From Thiomicrorhabdus xiamenensis (GTDB taxonomy: Bacteria > Pseudomonadota > Gammaproteobacteria > Thiomicrospirales > Thiomicrospiraceae), in contig NZ_CP054020.1 in NCBI RefSeq assembly GCF_013282625.1, forward strand, positions 434,001-498,000: a stretch of 64,000 bases of DNA, read 5' to 3'. Within the stretch, counting starts at the first letter, position 1; each line of letters begins with the position of its first letter. The notes beneath the pieces were generated by a model. It did not search any database. It was not told the origin of the DNA and saw only the letters and a list, made by a program, of their open reading frames with translations. The translations under genes and the position numbers were made by a program. Below are positions 49,834-58,072 of this stretch, in pieces.

Positions 49834-50000
49834 AATTGTTAATTGCTAAATTTGCATTAATAAAAGTGTTGCAATGAAGGAGTGGGTCATTACAATAAGG
49901 ACGGTAAACAATTTATTTAACTTGTTTTAAGTAGCTAGAAAAGTTCATTGTTTATTATGCTTCGTATATTTTGATTACCCGCCTATGGCGGGTTTTTTTA
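49834..50000 (+). ncRNA. Candidate small RNA on the plus strand
   Basis: The 483-base gap 49575-50057 holds a plus-strand promoter-like TTGTTA, 16 bp, TAATAA, and about 130 bases later a plus-oriented terminator (49975-50000), but no plus-strand gene to end. An 18-codon frame (49874-49930, MKEWVITIRTVNNLFNLF) lies within but has no ribosome site. A small RNA is the simplest reading. Confidence 0.35.
49975..50000 (+). terminator. Plus-strand terminator with no upstream plus-strand gene
   Basis: CCCGCC (49978-49983), loop TAT, GGCGGG (49987-49992), seven T. On the minus strand the hairpin is followed by TAATC, not a T-run, so it is not a good terminator for the kinase gene. Confidence 0.8.
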
Positions 50001-50057
50001 TTTTTAGCCCCCGAGTATATGGGAAAAGATAACTTTTAGTTCTGTTGTTAAACACAT

Positions 50058-53000
50058 TTATGGCGACTTGCTGGGTAGGGCGGATGTGATTGCTTGCAGA
50101 GTTTCCTGCAGGACGCTTTCCAACTCTGGACGCAGGTTTTGCTTGTCTGTGATTGTTTTGGCTTGGTAGAAGGCTTTAGTGCTCTCGAACAGACGATCCA
50201 GACAAACAACCGAGCTAACACCTTTCAAGGTGTGTATTTCCCTGTCGAATGTTGCCGAGCCGCTGTCATAGTTCCGGTTGTTCTCTATAAAGTCCTGATA
50301 GGATTGTAAAAACTCGCCGAGCAGGTAATCAATTTTTTCCGTTTTCTGATAGCGTTCCTGCAGCTCAGTGAAGTTAATGAGGGGGGCTTTTTCCTCTGAA
50401 TTCAAAGGATTATTGTGTCGCTCCTGTTGTTCATTTTCTACCCCGCGTCGTGGCAGGTATTCATCAAGAGTGGATTCCAGTTTACTGAGCGTGATCGGTT
50501 TGCTCAGGTGCTGGTTGATACCGGATTCGCGGCACAGGTCAATGTCTTCTTCCATTACCGCCGCGCTTAAAGCGACAATCGGCGTCTGCGAATCACGCTC
50601 GCGGATTTTGACGGCAGCCTGAAAGCCATCCATTACCGGCATCTGCAAATCCATCAGGATCAGATCAAAGGTTTTCTGTGAAGCGATCTCGACCGCCTCT
50701 TGTCCGTTTCTCGCCTGTTCGACTTCGAGTCCGAGATCTTTCAGGAAGTCGGTGGCAACAAAGAGATTGATTTCGTTGTCTTCGACCAGCAAAACGTTGC
50801 CGCTGAAATGCAGCGGGTGTTCGGAATCTTCGTAGTCGTTTTTAATCTCTTCAGGGTGGAGCAGTATTTCAAGCATTTTGTGTGCGATGACAGGTTTAAG
50901 AACCAGACGGGTCATCGGCGGTTTGCGTACTTTCAACTCTTTACGCAGGCCTTCCTGACGGCCCTGTTTGCCCAAAAGATAGATTGGGCAATGCAGAGAA
51001 TCCAGCGGGAATACTTCTTCGATACGTTGCAGGCTTTTGCCTTGAAGTTCAAGGATGACAGCATTATAGGTACGCTGCTGCACTTTTTTCTGGCATTCCG
51101 GAAGGTTCGTACAGAGGTCGGTCTGCATCTGTGCAAGATTCAGCGTCTGTCTGAGGTTTTCCGCTTCATCGTGTCGGCCGATTAAGGCCAGTACTCTGAA
51201 AGGTGCTCCGGAATCGGTTGCCGGTGCAATGTGCTCGTTGCTCTTTTTGAAGCCCAGTTTCAGAGTGAAGCCGAAGCGGCTGCCGTTCTGGTAGTCTTCA
51301 TCCAGCCAGATGCGACCTCTCATCTGCTCGACCAGCTGTTTACTGATAATCAGCCCCAGCCCGGTTCCGCCGTATTTACGGGTGTTGGAACTTTCCGCCT
51401 GAGAGAAAGGCTTGAACAGGCGGTGTCGATGTTCGGGCGAAATTCCGATACCGGTATCGGTTACCAAAGTTTCAAATTCCACCTGGTTGTTATGGCTGTG
51501 CAGCTTGCGCATGGAGATAATAATTTCACCTGAAGAGGTGAATTTCAGAGCGTTTCCGACCAGATTGTTCAATACCTGGGAGATTCTTAAGGGGTCACCG
51601 ATCAGCTGGTTTGGAATTTCCGGGTCAATCAGGAAGATCAGCTCGATGCCTTTGTGTTCGGCTTCGATCGAGAAGAGGTCGGCAAGATTGGAAAGCAGTT
51701 CGCCGAGATTGAATTGAGTGCTTTCAAAACTGATTTTTCCGGCTTCGATTTTAGAATAGTCGAGAATGTCATTGATGATGTTCATCAACGCTTTGGAGGT
51801 CCGAGTCGATTTTTCCAGATATTCCTGCTGTGTTTCATTCAGAGGGGTTTTGCCCAGAAGCTCGTTGATTCCGATAATTCCGTTCAAGGGGGTGCGGATT
51901 TCATGCGACATATTGGCCAGAAAGAAGCTTTTCGCACGGTTGGCGTTTTCCGCGCTGACTTTAGCTTGAATCAACTCTTCCTGGAGTTGCTTGGTTTCAC
52001 TGATGTCGTGCACGGTACCTTGCGCAAGGATCGTTTCGCCGTTTTCATCGCTGGAGAAAGTTGCTCTCTCCAGAACGTATTTAATGCGTCCGTCACTCAT
52101 TTGAACCCGGTACTCAACCTGAAACAGGCTGTTTTCCTCTTTAGCATGCAGAAAAGCGTTGTGCACTCGCTGGCGGTCATCCGGATGGATGTCCTGAATA
52201 AGATCTTCGAAGACCGGTTCGAAGGTAAGTGGGTTCTTTTCGAAAATAGTGAACATTTCCAGAGACCAGTTCAGCTTCTTGGAAATGAAGTTATAGGTCC
52301 AGCTTCCCAGTTTACCGAGGCTTTGTGCCTGAATCAGGCGTGAACTCTGTTCTTCCAGACGATTTTGGATCTGTTTGAAGTCGCTGATGTCGTGGAGGAT
52401 TGCATACAGAAGGTCGCGATTCTGGCCGTGGATTTTACGGATTTTTATCAGCACGTCTTTAGCTTGTCCGCTGCGATTGACGAGCACACTCTCGAAAGAA
52501 ACGACGTCGCGGTGTTCGAGTTTTTTAATCTGTTTGAGAATGCTACCGGTGGCATCTTCCGTATCGATATCCTTAAGAGAGAGTTCGGCCAGTTCACCGG
52601 GGCTGAATCCGAGCAATTTACAACTGGTCTGGTTGAATTCCATTAATTTGAGCGTTTTGGCATCAATCAACAAGATGCCGTCAAGCGACTGCTCAAACAG
52701 GTTGTAGTATTTGTTCTCGAATTCGTCGTGTCTTTCCTGCAGTTGTTTTTGCGGGCGCAGGTCGGTTGCGTTGAGCACCAGTCCGTTGGGCTCGCGATTT
52801 TCGTCGAGCTTGGTGAATAGCGACAGCATGACCGGTATGGTACTGTTATTGCGGGTTCTCAATTGCGTGGTAAAGGCTCGGACAGGCTGGTGTTCGATAA
52901 TTTTATAGAGGCTCTGAAAGCTTAAGGGCAGTGTTTTTTCCGGGATATCGATGTGCATTTTCTGCGCGTGACGGATAAAGTCGATCGGGTTGAGCAGCAT

Positions 53001-54929
53001 TAACAGACTGAGTTTGCCGACCACCTTGTCACTGAAATAGAACAGTTGTAATTCGGCGGTACGGTTGAAATGCGTGATGATTCCATCACGGTCGCAGGTG
53101 ATCAAGATACTGTCAATGGTATTGAACAGCGTCTGCTTCTCGTGGGTCAGGCGCTGCGCTGTCAGCTCATGTGTTTTGCGCTCAGTAATATCGCTGTGGG
53201 TACCGATCATTTTTTCGGGTTTGCCGCTCTGATCGTAATTTAGTACAACCCCGCGATCCAGCAACCAGCGGTATTGATTGTTTTTGTCTAAGACCCGGAT
53301 TTCGTTCTGATAGGCATTGCGCTGGCCCTGGAAAAGTTCTCCGAGCAGCTTCCGGCTTTTGGCAAGGTCTTCTTGATGGATTAACTTCAGCCATTGCTGC
53401 ATATCGGGCAGGTGGCAATTCTCTTTATAGCCGAGTATCGCGCACAGTCGGTCCGAAAAATACAGCCGGTCTGTTTTGATATCCCATTCCCAATAACTGT
53501 CTCCGCTTCCAAGCAGGGCGGTTTTCCAGCGACGTTCCTGAGAGAGAAGCTGGGATTCATAGTCTTTGAACTCGGTGATTTCATAACAGCTACCGGTACA
53601 GATGACCTGCCGGGTTTTATCCAGCATACATTTGTATTGTAATCGCCAGTTCTTATGGCGTTTTTTCCAGGGGATCTCAATTTCAAAGTGGCCTTTGAAA
53701 GGCAGGGGGCGATTGTTGATTTCCTGATGGATCTGTTGCAGGTTCTCAGCCAGAGGTGCGGGTAAAAGTTTAATCTCATCAAGCGAATAGAGTGATTTGT
53801 TTTTCAGAAAAGGCCAGAGCTTTAACAATGTTTTGTCAAAGCGGAAGGTCTGCTCGGCAGGTGAAAATTCCCAGAAGCCGATACGGGCACTTTCACTTGC
53901 CAGCAACACTTGCTGATTGAGGTGCTGAAGTTGTCGGTTCTGTCTTTTAATCAGTCTGAAAATAATGATGGCGCCAAGGATGAAAAGCGCCAGGGCCACC
54001 AGGCTACTGACCAGATAGCTGCGGTTGTGATCTTTGTTCAGCTGTTGCAGGTATTCCGGTTTGATGCGCACAATCAGAGAGAGATTTTCCTCCAGCGGTA
54101 AATTAAGGCGAACCGCCAGCTGGTTGTTTTGTTCGATAACCGGCACCTTGGCCAGTTGGTTTATTGTCAGCTGATATTCCGAGGCCAGATTAATCGGCGG
54201 ATTCTGGTAGGCTCCCCAGTTGTTTTCTTTCTCATAATGACAGATCGGGTAGCTTTGTGCGTCAAGCAGAATGGCGTTATACAGAAAGGGTGATGTCACG
54301 AGGTTTTTGAGCAGATCCTGAACGAACAGTTCGACGGTCACGATGCCGTGGAAACCGTCTTCGTCATAACTGCTGAGAGTGGCGCGGACGGTTGCCGTAA
54401 TTTCGCCATTCTGTTGTACGTTTGGGTTTTGTCTGCTGGAGCCCAGTTTGGAGAAATGCAGCATGGAGTAGGGATCTTGGCGAGCGCGGATAAAGTAATC
54501 GCGCTCGGCTAGGTTGGACAGTTTGTAACTCTCAACCAGATAGGGGGCTGAGTCCCGTGTATTCCGGGTAATGCGAATCTGTTCATGGCCGTTTTGGTCG
54601 ATGACCTGTAGCTGCTTGATGCGCTCATGGGCGCGAGCAAAACCGTGCAGTAAATCCGTTAAGGCGGTTTTACTGCCTTTGTTTTTGAGATAGTTGACGA
54701 AAATGCTGTTTTCTTCAATGGCGATGAGGGTGTCAGCCGTATCGCGAAGCACTTCATTAAAGTGACTTTCGTTGTACTGGATTTCGTGCAGCGCTTGCTG
54801 ATAGGACGTATCGACGGCATTTTTATGGAAAAAAGAACGATCAATGCTGTATACGGCTACCACCGTCAGCAAACTCAGAGTCAGCAGTGCCAAGCCTATT
54901 TTCAGCGTTGCCATTGAGATTAGTTTCAT
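50058..54929 (-). CDS. Hybrid sensor histidine kinase with five PAS domains, pseudo-receiver, receiver and HPt
   Basis: Inner-membrane phosphorelay sensor of 1623 residues. Transmembrane helix (about 9-28), a Cache-like periplasmic sensor (about 30-305), a second helix (about 306-326), five PAS-type domains (about 340-985), and HisKA with NMSHEIRTPLNG, phosphorylated His1009. The ATPase domain has GTGLGLIISKQLV. Next is a degenerate receiver in which Glu1294 replaces the phosphoacceptor, then a true receiver with Asp1427 (LILMDLQMPVMDGF), and a C-terminal HPt with His1566 (IHTLKGVSSVV). The layout resembles BarA/EvgS-type unorthodox kinases. No response regulator gene is adjacent, so the target is encoded elsewhere. 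Confidence 0.92.
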   Translation of the reverse strand: MKLISMATLKIGLALLTLSLLTVVAVYSIDRSFFHKNAVDTSYQQALHEIQYNESHFNEVLRDTADTLIAIEENSIFVNYLKNKGSKTALTDLLHGFARAHERIKQLQVIDQNGHEQIRITRNTRDSAPYLVESYKLSNLAERDYFIRARQDPYSMLHFSKLGSSRQNPNVQQNGEITATVRATLSSYDEDGFHGIVTVELFVQDLLKNLVTSPFLYNAILLDAQSYPICHYEKENNWGAYQNPPINLASEYQLTINQLAKVPVIEQNNQLAVRLNLPLEENLSLIVRIKPEYLQQLNKDHNRSYLVSSLVALALFILGAIIIFRLIKRQNRQLQHLNQQVLLASESARIGFWEFSPAEQTFRFDKTLLKLWPFLKNKSLYSLDEIKLLPAPLAENLQQIHQEINNRPLPFKGHFEIEIPWKKRHKNWRLQYKCMLDKTRQVICTGSCYEITEFKDYESQLLSQERRWKTALLGSGDSYWEWDIKTDRLYFSDRLCAILGYKENCHLPDMQQWLKLIHQEDLAKSRKLLGELFQGQRNAYQNEIRVLDKNNQYRWLLDRGVVLNYDQSGKPEKMIGTHSDITERKTHELTAQRLTHEKQTLFNTIDSILITCDRDGIITHFNRTAELQLFYFSDKVVGKLSLLMLLNPIDFIRHAQKMHIDIPEKTLPLSFQSLYKIIEHQPVRAFTTQLRTRNNSTIPVMLSLFTKLDENREPNGLVLNATDLRPQKQLQERHDEFENKYYNLFEQSLDGILLIDAKTLKLMEFNQTSCKLLGFSPGELAELSLKDIDTEDATGSILKQIKKLEHRDVVSFESVLVNRSGQAKDVLIKIRKIHGQNRDLLYAILHDISDFKQIQNRLEEQSSRLIQAQSLGKLGSWTYNFISKKLNWSLEMFTIFEKNPLTFEPVFEDLIQDIHPDDRQRVHNAFLHAKEENSLFQVEYRVQMSDGRIKYVLERATFSSDENGETILAQGTVHDISETKQLQEELIQAKVSAENANRAKSFFLANMSHEIRTPLNGIIGINELLGKTPLNETQQEYLEKSTRTSKALMNIINDILDYSKIEAGKISFESTQFNLGELLSNLADLFSIEAEHKGIELIFLIDPEIPNQLIGDPLRISQVLNNLVGNALKFTSSGEIIISMRKLHSHNNQVEFETLVTDTGIGISPEHRHRLFKPFSQAESSNTRKYGGTGLGLIISKQLVEQMRGRIWLDEDYQNGSRFGFTLKLGFKKSNEHIAPATDSGAPFRVLALIGRHDEAENLRQTLNLAQMQTDLCTNLPECQKKVQQRTYNAVILELQGKSLQRIEEVFPLDSLHCPIYLLGKQGRQEGLRKELKVRKPPMTRLVLKPVIAHKMLEILLHPEEIKNDYEDSEHPLHFSGNVLLVEDNEINLFVATDFLKDLGLEVEQARNGQEAVEIASQKTFDLILMDLQMPVMDGFQAAVKIRERDSQTPIVALSAAVMEEDIDLCRESGINQHLSKPITLSKLESTLDEYLPRRGVENEQQERHNNPLNSEEKAPLINFTELQERYQKTEKIDYLLGEFLQSYQDFIENNRNYDSGSATFDREIHTLKGVSSVVCLDRLFESTKAFYQAKTITDKQNLRPELESVLQETLQAITSALPSKSP

Positions 54930-55139
54930 TGCTTCAGTTCCTGCCGTTCGGGCTTAGCGTCACTTTCTTGAATTCTAACAGGATTTATAAGTCTTCCTCA
55001 CATTAAGTAATTTTCCGGTCATGGACAAGTGGCGTGATTTTGAGGCTTGTCAATTTCGTCAGACGGTTCTCGGTTCAATAAGTTTTCAGGTAAAAGAAAA
55101 GCCTAAAAGTTGCTTTATATTGCAATAAAAAATGTCAGG

Positions 55140-55168
55140 TTGAAGTTAACGGCCGGGATTCTTAAACT
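55140..55168 (+). promoter_or_regulatory. Promoter-like site for the 31-codon ORF
   Basis: TTGAAG (55140-55145), 17 bp, TAAACT (55163-55168). It lies in the 453-base gap 54930-55382, whose remaining sequence shows no longer gene. Confidence 0.45.
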
Positions 55169-55236
55169 GAGTTTTCAGTAGAGCCGGAGCTAGCGGCGTA
55201 ATCGTTAATTTAATCTGTAACAAGGTAAAGATCTCT

Positions 55237-55332
55237 ATGAAAGGGTTTCATGGGTTAGAGACCTGCCTGCACTGCGCATTTTTAATTGCGGTAGGTGCGG
55301 TACTGGAAGTGATCGCAATCGCTCTTCTGTAA
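55237..55332 (+). CDS. Possible small membrane protein (31 residues)
   Basis: An open frame of 31 codons encodes a peptide starting MKGFHGLETCLHCAF and ending with a hydrophobic helix (about residues 13-31, FLIAVGAVLEVIAIALL). It has a CxxC pair in ETCLHCAF. AAGG lies 11 bases before the ATG, a rather long distance. A promoter-like site upstream and a GC hairpin (CGCCC 55336-55340, GGGCG 55353-55357) just after the stop frame a complete small unit. It may instead be chance; the hairpin could belong to msrA on the other strand. Confidence 0.4.
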   Translation: MKGFHGLETCLHCAFLIAVGAVLEVIAIALL

Positions 55333-55382
55333 AGTCGCCCCGCGAAAGGAACGGGCGCTTTAAGCTGGGATCAAACTGCGAT

Positions 55383-55934
55383 TTAGTCCGGGTAAAGTAC
55401 GCCTGTTCCGCCCAGTCCGCAATAACCGTGCGGGTTTTTCTGCAGATAATCCTGATGATATTCTTCGGCACGATTGTAGTTTTTCAAAGGCGCGATTTCG
55501 GTCGTGATTGCACCATAACCGTTTTGGCTTAGCGCCTGTTGATAACGTTCTCTGGTTATTTCCGCTAAGGCCTTTTCGTTTTCCTGTTGATAGTAGATGA
55601 CACTGCGGTAATTGCTGCCGACATCATTTCCCTGACGGTCGCCCTGAGTCGGATCGTGATTCTGCCAGAAGTGGATCATTAATGTCTCCAAATCGACCAG
55701 TCGTGGATCGTAGATAACCTTGATGACCTCGGCATGGTTGCGTTCGTCGCTCATTCCCATATGTAAGGCTTTTTCCAGCGATAGAACCTCCTGATAAGAG
55801 GTCGAAGCGCTATCTCCACCGGCGTATCCGGATTCGACATCAAGGACACCGGATATTTCGCTCATGCGCTTTTCCGCGCCCCAGAAACACCCCATACCGA
55901 ATACAATTGAAGCTCTGTTCTGAGTTTCGTTCAT
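55383..55934 (-). CDS. msrA: Peptide methionine sulfoxide reductase MsrA
   Basis: Reduces S-methionine sulfoxide in proteins, cytoplasmic. The 183 residues have the catalytic cysteine in FGMGCFWGAEKRM (residue 16), GYAGGDSASTSYQEV, HAEVIKVIYDP and FWQNHDPTQGDRQGNDVGSNYRS. The single C-terminal cysteine (HGYCGLGG) may serve in resolution. Its ATG follows the peroxiredoxin stop directly, with the ribosome site AGGGG inside that gene, so the pair is one operon for oxidative damage repair. Confidence 0.95.
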   Translation of the reverse strand: MNETQNRASIVFGMGCFWGAEKRMSEISGVLDVESGYAGGDSASTSYQEVLSLEKALHMGMSDERNHAEVIKVIYDPRLVDLETLMIHFWQNHDPTQGDRQGNDVGSNYRSVIYYQQENEKALAEITRERYQQALSQNGYGAITTEIAPLKNYNRAEEYHQDYLQKNPHGYCGLGGTGVLYPD

Positions 55935-56474
55935 CTATTTCCCCTCTTCTTTTTGCAGCTGTTTGAGGTCTTTAAGAATCTGAGCTACATGTTTCTGCGG
56001 ATCCACATTCCGGTAAATTCGAGCAATTCGCCCCTGTGGGTCAATAATAAAGCTGTGACGTTTGGCGAATTTCACAATGCCCAGATTCAAAACCGCGTCA
56101 TATTTTTGTGCAACGACGGCATCCTTATCGGCAAGCAGACTGAATGGCAGGCGATATTTTTCGGCAAATTTCTGGTGACTGCTGATCGAGTCGACGCTGA
56201 CTCCGAGGATAACCGCCTGTTGGGCAATCAGCCGATTGATATTGTCTCGAAAGCTGCAGGCTTCGGTGGTGCAGCCGGGGGTGTCGTTTTTCGGATAGAA
56301 ATACAGTACGACCCAATTTCCTCGCTGCTGTTGCAGAGAAACCGATTTCTGGTGCTGATCAAACAGTGAAAACTGCGGCGCCATTTCCCCGGTTTTAAGT
56401 TCCGCTGCCGCAAAGGGCGAGAACAGGAGTGCCATAAGAGGAAGGAAGACAAATAGCAGTGTTAAACGAGACAT
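55935..56474 (-). CDS. Periplasmic PrxQ/BCP-type peroxiredoxin
   Basis: Thiol peroxidase that removes H2O2 and organic peroxides. The 179 residues start with a signal peptide (MSRLTLLFVFLPLMALLFSPFAAA, cleavage near residue 24), unusual because BCP in E. coli is cytoplasmic. The AhpC/TSA fold has NDTPGCTTEACSFRD, giving peroxidatic and resolving cysteines five residues apart, the atypical two-cysteine PrxQ pattern. It needs a periplasmic reductant. Immediately upstream of msrA. Confidence 0.9.
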   Translation of the reverse strand: MSRLTLLFVFLPLMALLFSPFAAAELKTGEMAPQFSLFDQHQKSVSLQQQRGNWVVLYFYPKNDTPGCTTEACSFRDNINRLIAQQAVILGVSVDSISSHQKFAEKYRLPFSLLADKDAVVAQKYDAVLNLGIVKFAKRHSFIIDPQGRIARIYRNVDPQKHVAQILKDLKQLQKEEGK

Positions 56475-56581
56475 TCGGGGTTCCTTATCGGTATGTATCT
56501 TCGGTCATTATGCGCTTTTAGGCTTTGTAATGCCAATGACTGCGGCCGGGCTGCTTGGGGATTTTCATCCCCTTAATTCAT

Positions 56582-57040
56582 TCACGCGCGGGTTTTGCAT
56601 TTTTGTGGCAGGGCGAGGCGTTGTTCGGCAAAGCGCAGAAGTGACCTTAATATCGGGATCTGGCTGTATACGTGTTTGGCTGGATCCCAGTAATCGATAT
56701 GCGAGCGGACACGCCCGTCCGTGTCAAAGGCGACTTTACTCATGCCGTCAAACTGTTGCGTCCTGTGTCGGTATCGGAAGTCGAAGCGCCAATACAGATA
56801 GCCAGTGCCGTTCTGTCCGACGGCCATGTCGAGAACGGTGAATTTCGGTGCCTGAAGGGTCGCGAACATATGTTCGAAAAGGCTTAGGGTATCGGTTTTG
56901 CCATGAATGCGGTTAAACGGATCCTCAAAATAGATCTGTTCGCAGAGAAGAGGGCTCAAATCGCTTTGGAGCGTGTTTTGATTGAGATTTTCATAGGCTT
57001 GAGCGTAAGCAGCTAACCACTCGGGTATCGGATCAACCAT
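56582..57040 (-). CDS. SnoaL-like (NTF2-fold) protein
   Basis: 152 residues with the cone-shaped NTF2/SnoaL pattern: an N-terminal helix (IPEWLAAYAQAYENLN), ICEQIYFEDPFNRIHGK-type strand with acidic pocket residues, and strands LYWRFDFRYR, FDGMSKVAFDTDGRVRSHIDYWDPA. Such proteins often accompany SDR and FAD oxidoreductase genes in light- or singlet-oxygen-induced clusters. The start overlaps the end of the SDR gene by eight bases, so they form one operon. Enzymatic role unknown. Confidence 0.8.
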   Translation of the reverse strand: MVDPIPEWLAAYAQAYENLNQNTLQSDLSPLLCEQIYFEDPFNRIHGKTDTLSLFEHMFATLQAPKFTVLDMAVGQNGTGYLYWRFDFRYRHRTQQFDGMSKVAFDTDGRVRSHIDYWDPAKHVYSQIPILRSLLRFAEQRLALPQKCKTRA

Positions 57041-57806
57041 CTTTTAGCATCCTCTTATTTATAGACAGGCTCCAGCTTTTTGGCAGACGTTTTAGCATCC
57101 CCAGCAGTATCGATAAGGTCCACGGAAAACGCAGTTCAAAGCGATTCTGCTCGAATAGCGGCACGATTTTGCACGCCGCTTCCTCTGCTTCCATCAGGCC
57201 GGGCATAGCAAAACGGTTTTTTGCGGTCAAGCGGGTTTTGACGAAGCCGTGATTAATTACTTGAAGTTTGATGTGCTGCCGGGCTAATTCCGGCGCGATC
57301 GATTCGGCAAGATTCAACAGAGCCGCTTTGGGCGCCGAGTAACCTCCTCCATAGGGCAGGCCGAAATCGGCGGCCAGGCTGATATTCCATAGCCAGCGCA
57401 TCGGTTTACTGTGTCGCGCCTGAAGCTGCTGCAGCGGGATCATCAGTTTGACGGCACCAAGATAGTTGCTTTGATTCATCGAATCAAAGGCGTTCCAGTC
57501 CCATTCGGAAACCGTCATCGGTTGGTAGAGACCGACATTGTAAAACCAGTAATCGAGACCTCCGGCCAGTTCCCAGGCCTGTTGGCAGTAGCTTTGTAAG
57601 TTTTCTTCGGTGATATCGCAGTCCAGAAGATGCAGTATTCCAGAGTTAAACCGTTTCTGAAGCTGAATAAGCTCTAATGACTGGGTCGCTTTTCTGGAAG
57701 AGGCAACCACCGTGAATCCGCTGTCCAGTAATTGACGGGTTACGGCCAGGCCGATGCCTTGCGAAGCGCCGACGATCCATACCGTTCTGTTTTGCTTCTG
57801 TTCCAT
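57033..57806 (-). CDS. Short-chain dehydrogenase/reductase
   Basis: NAD(P)-dependent oxidoreductase, 257 residues. The Rossmann motif GASQGIG (residues 13-19), the NISLAADFG region with serine, and YSAPKAALLNLAES with the YxxxK catalytic pair are present. The NNAG motif is changed to YNVG, seen in some divergent SDRs. First gene of the minus-strand arm of the light cluster, with a promoter carrying TnTACA motifs. Substrate unknown; a fatty-acid or isoprenoid alcohol is possible from context. Confidence 0.85.
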   Translation of the reverse strand: MEQKQNRTVWIVGASQGIGLAVTRQLLDSGFTVVASSRKATQSLELIQLQKRFNSGILHLLDCDITEENLQSYCQQAWELAGGLDYWFYNVGLYQPMTVSEWDWNAFDSMNQSNYLGAVKLMIPLQQLQARHSKPMRWLWNISLAADFGLPYGGGYSAPKAALLNLAESIAPELARQHIKLQVINHGFVKTRLTAKNRFAMPGLMEAEEAACKIVPLFEQNRFELRFPWTLSILLGMLKRLPKSWSLSINKRMLKDG

Positions 57807-57851
57807 GTGATTGCCTCAAGCGTATGCGTTCGGGAAGAGGGATTATGCTCC

Positions 57852-57889
57852 TGTACAGCTTTGTATAGATTTGGCGGCATTTTTTACAA
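57852..57889 (-). promoter_or_regulatory. Promoter of the SDR operon with TnTACA operator motifs
   Basis: On the minus strand -35 TTGTAA (57889-57884), 16 bp, -10 TATACA (57867-57862). The -10 is itself a TnTACA motif, and TGTACA (57857-57852) lies ten bases further. TnTACA is the core of CarH/LitR-type operators as I recall. Confidence 0.55.
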
Positions 57890-57996
57890 TGCCTTTGCCA
57901 AAGGAATTCTGCCGCTCTATTCCCCATAAAATAGAGTGTTTCATTAACGGGGGCGAAGATCTTTGTTTACCTCTTGTCCTGCTTTTTTATTTAATT

Positions 57997-58057
57997 TGTA
58001 TAATAAATTTGAAATTATGTAAAGGTTTTTGTATAACTTTAAAAAAGGGTGTGTATA
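57997..58057 (+). promoter_or_regulatory. Promoter of the FAD oxidoreductase operon with an array of TnTACA motifs
   Basis: TTGAAA (58009-58014), 17 bp, TATAAC (58032-58037). TnTACA motifs, read on the minus strand, occur at 57997-58002 (TGTATA), 58018-58023 (TGTAAA), 58030-58035 (TGTATA, on the -10) and 58052-58057 (TGTATA). The three TGTATA copies are 33 and 22 bases apart, multiples of 11, matching the 11-bp period of CarH-type direct repeats. Confidence 0.55.
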
Positions 58058-58072
58058 GGTTGAAGGTGCGAA

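Noticed and set aside
49874-49930. 18-codon frame in the small RNA candidate
   Set aside because: No ribosome site and too short to judge; kept only as a remark in the RNA entry.
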